Virus record (IMG/VR): IMGVR_UViG_3300030085_000897
Coordinates: 1-23,178 of that record
Length of the DNA: 23,178 nucleotides
Source: a virus
Direction: 5' to 3' (one strand)
The notes beneath the pieces are model-generated. The model saw nothing but the letters and a program-made list of their open reading frames with translations. It did not search any database and was not told the origin of the DNA. Below are positions 20,570 through 23,178 of the stretch, in pieces. A program made the position numbers and the translations under genes. Every line of letters begins with the position of its first letter. Positions within the stretch are counted from its first letter, which is position 1.

Positions 20570-22196
20570 AATACAAATTGAAATTACGGCTCTTGACAAC
20601 GCAACATCGGCACTAAAAAAGATTGATAGAAATCTTGCTCCAATCAAGAAAAAAGTCGGCGGAGTTGAAAAAGAATTCAACAAAGTTGATAAAAGCATAC
20701 AAAAAAGTTCTGGCTCTTTCAGCAAGTTCAAAGGACTACTTGCTGGTGCTATTACAATAGGCGGACTTACTGCATTTACTAAATCAGTAGTTGAAGCAAG
20801 TTCAAGAGCAGAAGATTTAAAAACTACATTAGAAACTGTTACTGGTTCAGCAAAAGCAGGCGATGAAGCATTTAAGTTTATTAATGACTTTGCTACTCGT
20901 ACGCCTTTTGATATTGAGACTTTAACAGAAACATTCATCAAATTAAAAGCGGCAGGCATTGAACCAACTGAAGAATTACTTACACAGTTCGGTGATATGG
21001 CGGCTGTTACTACAGACCGTATAGGGTCACTTAACGCTATCACAGACTTGTTCGCAAGAACAACAGCAGGTGGTTTAGGTCTTGAAGATTTAAACAGACT
21101 TGCAGATAGAGGTGTTCCTGTATTTGATATCTTCCAAGAAAAGTTAGGACTAACAAGACTTGAAGTATCAGAGTTTGGTAAAACAGCAGAAGGTGCCGCA
21201 AAACTAAAAGACGCATTACTAGAAGGACTTGATGAGAAGTTCGGTGGTGGTATGGAAAAAGCATCACAAAACTTATCAGTGTCACTATCTAACTTAGGCA
21301 TTGCGGCAAACAACGCCTTGATTGCAGTTGGTGAAGGTGGCCTTTCTGACGCAATCAATAACGCCGCAAAAAGAATGAGTGACTTTATTGTTAATAACGA
21401 AGACTTAGCAATGGCACTTGGTGAAAAATTAGGGCAAGCTGTTACATTTGTTGTAGATGGTATTGCCTCACTTTCTTCAGGAATGGAAAAAGCACAACCC
21501 GTATTTGAATTACTAGGAACTATCTTTACTGACATTGTTGCTCCTGCTCTAAGTCTAGCTTTTGATGTTATAGTAAAAATCGCTGAGGCGTTGGGCCCAC
21601 TTGTAGAAACAGTAGCACCATTGGCACAAGAAGCATTCAAAGGCATAGCTAGTGTTATGACAGACATTGTTATACCAGCGTTTGAAACAGTTATAGGAAC
21701 TATCGGAACAGTTATTGACAAGATACAAAGCATGATTGATTTCATCGGTGCAGGTATCGGTAAAGTCAAAGAGTTCGGTGGTGCAGTAGGTGATAAAGTT
21801 AGCGGAGGCTTTCAAAAAGCCGGAGATGCAATCGGTGGATGGGTTGATAGTGGTAAAGAAAATATTCAAGGCTTATATGATTGGGCAGTTGGTAATTCAG
21901 TTATCCCTGATTTAGTAAATGACATTGGTAAGTTTATGGACAAACTACCAAACAAAATGGTTAATCCAATTGAAAAAGGTGTGATGCAAAGTAAGAAAGC
22001 ATTTGGGCCTTTACAAACAGGTATGGGTAATTCAACAGCAAATTCAAATGTTAATTTTAATATATCGGGCGTCAATGCAGGAGGTTCTGCAGGACAATTT
22101 AAACAACAACAAATGAGACAGTATGTAGAAGGTATTGCTTTACAAACAGCACACCAAGTTCTTAGACAAAATACTAGATTTGGAGGGTTAATTTAA
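20556..22196 (+). CDS. Tail tape measure protein (546 aa)
   Basis: ATG 20556 with GGAG at 20544-20547. The N-terminal part has the hallmark ASSRAEDLKTTLETVTGSA, then KFINDFATRTPFDIETLTE and FIKLKAAGIEPTEELLTQFG (about residues 83-150) of phage tape measures. Hydrophobic stretches (GLLAGAITIGGLTAF, the long central VVDGIASLSSG and PALSLAFDVIVKIAEALGPL) would insert into the membrane during DNA entry. At about 0.15 nm per residue the length predicts a tail of roughly 80 nm, short for a siphovirus. No lytic transglycosylase or peptidase domain is visible. Confidence 0.92.
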   Translation: MANAEIQIEITALDNATSALKKIDRNLAPIKKKVGGVEKEFNKVDKSIQKSSGSFSKFKGLLAGAITIGGLTAFTKSVVEASSRAEDLKTTLETVTGSAKAGDEAFKFINDFATRTPFDIETLTETFIKLKAAGIEPTEELLTQFGDMAAVTTDRIGSLNAITDLFARTTAGGLGLEDLNRLADRGVPVFDIFQEKLGLTRLEVSEFGKTAEGAAKLKDALLEGLDEKFGGGMEKASQNLSVSLSNLGIAANNALIAVGEGGLSDAINNAAKRMSDFIVNNEDLAMALGEKLGQAVTFVVDGIASLSSGMEKAQPVFELLGTIFTDIVAPALSLAFDVIVKIAEALGPLVETVAPLAQEAFKGIASVMTDIVIPAFETVIGTIGTVIDKIQSMIDFIGAGIGKVKEFGGAVGDKVSGGFQKAGDAIGGWVDSGKENIQGLYDWAVGNSVIPDLVNDIGKFMDKLPNKMVNPIEKGVMQSKKAFGPLQTGMGNSTANSNVNFNISGVNAGGSAGQFKQQQMRQYVEGIALQTAHQVLRQNTRFGGLI

Positions 22197-22546
22197 TGAC
22201 AGCATTACCATTGCAAACAAAATTATCAGTCACAACAAGTTATCAAGCAACACCAAGACATAGACTAGTAGAGTTCGGTGATGGGTATATCCAAAGAACA
22301 CCTTTAGGTATCAATCATCAAAGACGTTCAATATCAGTTACACATGACAATTTAAGTTCTACAGATGCCGCGGCTTTAATTTTATTCTATGAACAAAGAT
22401 TACAAGATGCAGGAAAAATAGATATCTCAGCAAATGGGTTGTTACGTACTGATGGTCAATTTTACTTAGAAAGTTTTGACGTTCAAATGGCAGACACAAA
22501 CAAACGAACAGTAACAGCAAATTTGATTGAGGTATTTGATTTATGA
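22196..22546 (+). CDS. Minor tail protein, lambda M-like
   Basis: 116 residues overlapping the tape measure stop by one base (TAATG). The early motif RHRLVEFGDGYIQRTPLGIN (about 22-41) is the FGDGYxQR signature of lambda gpM (Phage_min_tail). The mid part has EQRLQDAG, and the end RTVTANLIEVFDL is also characteristic. In lambda it sits at the tail tip after the tape measure, as here. Overlaps the next gene by four bases (ATGA). Confidence 0.88.
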   Translation: MTALPLQTKLSVTTSYQATPRHRLVEFGDGYIQRTPLGINHQRRSISVTHDNLSSTDAAALILFYEQRLQDAGKIDISANGLLRTDGQFYLESFDVQMADTNKRTVTANLIEVFDL

Positions 22547-23067
22547 GTTCAGAACCAAAAATAGAAGCACAAAAACTTGTTACACAATCTATTGTCCAAC
22601 TTATGGAGTTTGACTTTCGTGCAATAGGCGGAACTGCCAGAGTTTTTCTTGCCAATGAATTAGAAGGTGATGGTGGTAGTGGTAAGCAAATTTTAGACTT
22701 ACAAGGTTGGGATGGTCAAAGTGACTCAACAAATAGACAGTTTCAATACATAGATTTTACTTTAAGTAATCTACGTTCAGACTTGACAGGTCAAGTTTCA
22801 GAACCAACAATATCTATAGCCGCTCATGATTTATGGCAAATATCAGGTTGGTCAAGTGCAACATCAGGATTTGGTATGGTTGATTATCGTGGGTTAAGAG
22901 TAAAAAGAATGAGATTATTTTACGAAACTGATACGCCTATTGATCCTCAAACATACTTTGTTAAATCAGTAGATGAATTATCACCAGAACAAATTGTTTT
23001 TACTCTTACTCCTAGTTTAGGAACAGAGAATGGCAACAAACCAAGTGCCAGAAAGTTGGAGATATAA
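22543..23067 (+). CDS. Minor tail protein, lambda L-like, lacking Fe-S cysteines
   Basis: 174 residues, right after the M-like gene, as in lambda. The start EAQKLVTQSIVQLMEFDFRA and the middle FTLSNLRSDLTGQVSEPTISIA (then RMRLFYETD, EQIVFTLTPSLGTE) match the N-terminal domain of lambda gpL. Lambda gpL is about 232 residues with a C-terminal domain whose cysteines hold an Fe-S cluster; here the protein is shorter and has no Cys at all. So the second domain is missing or replaced. It probably acts at the tail tip beside M. Confidence 0.82.
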   Translation: MSSEPKIEAQKLVTQSIVQLMEFDFRAIGGTARVFLANELEGDGGSGKQILDLQGWDGQSDSTNRQFQYIDFTLSNLRSDLTGQVSEPTISIAAHDLWQISGWSSATSGFGMVDYRGLRVKRMRLFYETDTPIDPQTYFVKSVDELSPEQIVFTLTPSLGTENGNKPSARKLEI

Positions 23068-23068
23068 A

Positions 23069-23178
23069 ATGAAATTTAATTTTAACTTTGACTTAGGACA
23101 ATTTGTAAAAACAAAAGTAGCACAACAAATTCAACAATCACAGATTGGAAACTTTGTTAAACAAAAAGGTGCTCCTGC
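23069..23178 (+). CDS. Start of a further tail gene, cut by the window edge
   Basis: ATG 23069, one base after the previous stop, with GGAG seven bases upstream, and open to the end of the window (36 full codons). The visible start is MKFNFNFDLGQFVKTKVAQQ, then a Gln-rich QIQQSQIG, without a recognised motif. In lambda the position would hold K, but nothing of an NlpC/P60 or JAMM domain is visible yet. Probably another tail-tip or accessory virion gene. Confidence 0.6.
   Translation, partial: MKFNFNFDLGQFVKTKVAQQIQQSQIGNFVKQKGAP

Noticed and set aside
20495-21769. 424-codon open frame on the minus strand across the tape measure gene
   Set aside because: It mirrors the codon structure of a clear tape measure gene, is Ser/Pro-rich with no ribosome site or promoter, and also covers the frameshift region; it is a shadow frame.

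Overview
The window looks like part of the genome of an AT-rich tailed phage (Caudoviricetes) with a lambda-like, siphovirus-type tail. It reads as a marine phage of an AT-rich host: the LSEGSSNxYFT fibre repeats and the trio of small basic genes near 3.8-4.6 kb are families I know mainly from marine and metagenomic phages. Host and lifestyle are inference; no integrase, immunity repressor, tRNA or CRISPR array was found.

Layout. (1) 1-5065: late virion genes. A giant virion/fibre protein runs in from the left edge, followed by a second fibre-like protein, three small Lys/Arg-rich proteins and two small unknowns. (2) 5066-5668: a 603-base regulatory hub with three intrinsic terminators, two near-consensus sigma70 promoters, a strongly structured transcript of about 215 nt without a convincing ORF (candidate ncRNA), and a 155-nt repeat-rich leader. 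(3) 5669-7553: six tightly packed accessory genes driven by the second promoter, including an HNH-family protein with a substituted catalytic position and a 42-aa membrane peptide. (4) 7580-15528: second late block with a BppU-like protein, a 1102-aa repeat fibre, a holin-like membrane protein, TerS, TerL, portal, MuF-type head protein and a Lys-rich peptide, closed by a bidirectional terminator. (5) 15579-16520: three minus-strand genes, each with its own sigma70 promoter, inserted like a moron between head genes; one promoter carries a perfect 12-bp inverted-repeat operator. (6) 16591-23178: third late block with scaffold, major capsid protein, connectors, tail tube, G/GT tail-assembly chaperones made by a -1 frameshift, tape measure, lambda M-like and L-like tip proteins, and the start of another gene.

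How it works together. Blocks 4 and 6 each begin with the same 32-bp element (26/32 identical, containing CATAAATA, close to the T4 late -10 TATAAATA), probably a phage-specific late promoter. The accessory operon and the minus-strand cassette instead use host-type sigma70 promoters, so they are probably expressed at a different time. A GATTCGT/GAATC core recurs in the three minus-strand promoters and in the hub, which suggests one regulator acting on both. The most novel parts are this regulatory wiring, the candidate ncRNA and the unrecognised cassette genes. The best supported mechanism is the frameshift: an A AAA AAC slippery site followed after 5 nt by a 12-bp stem.
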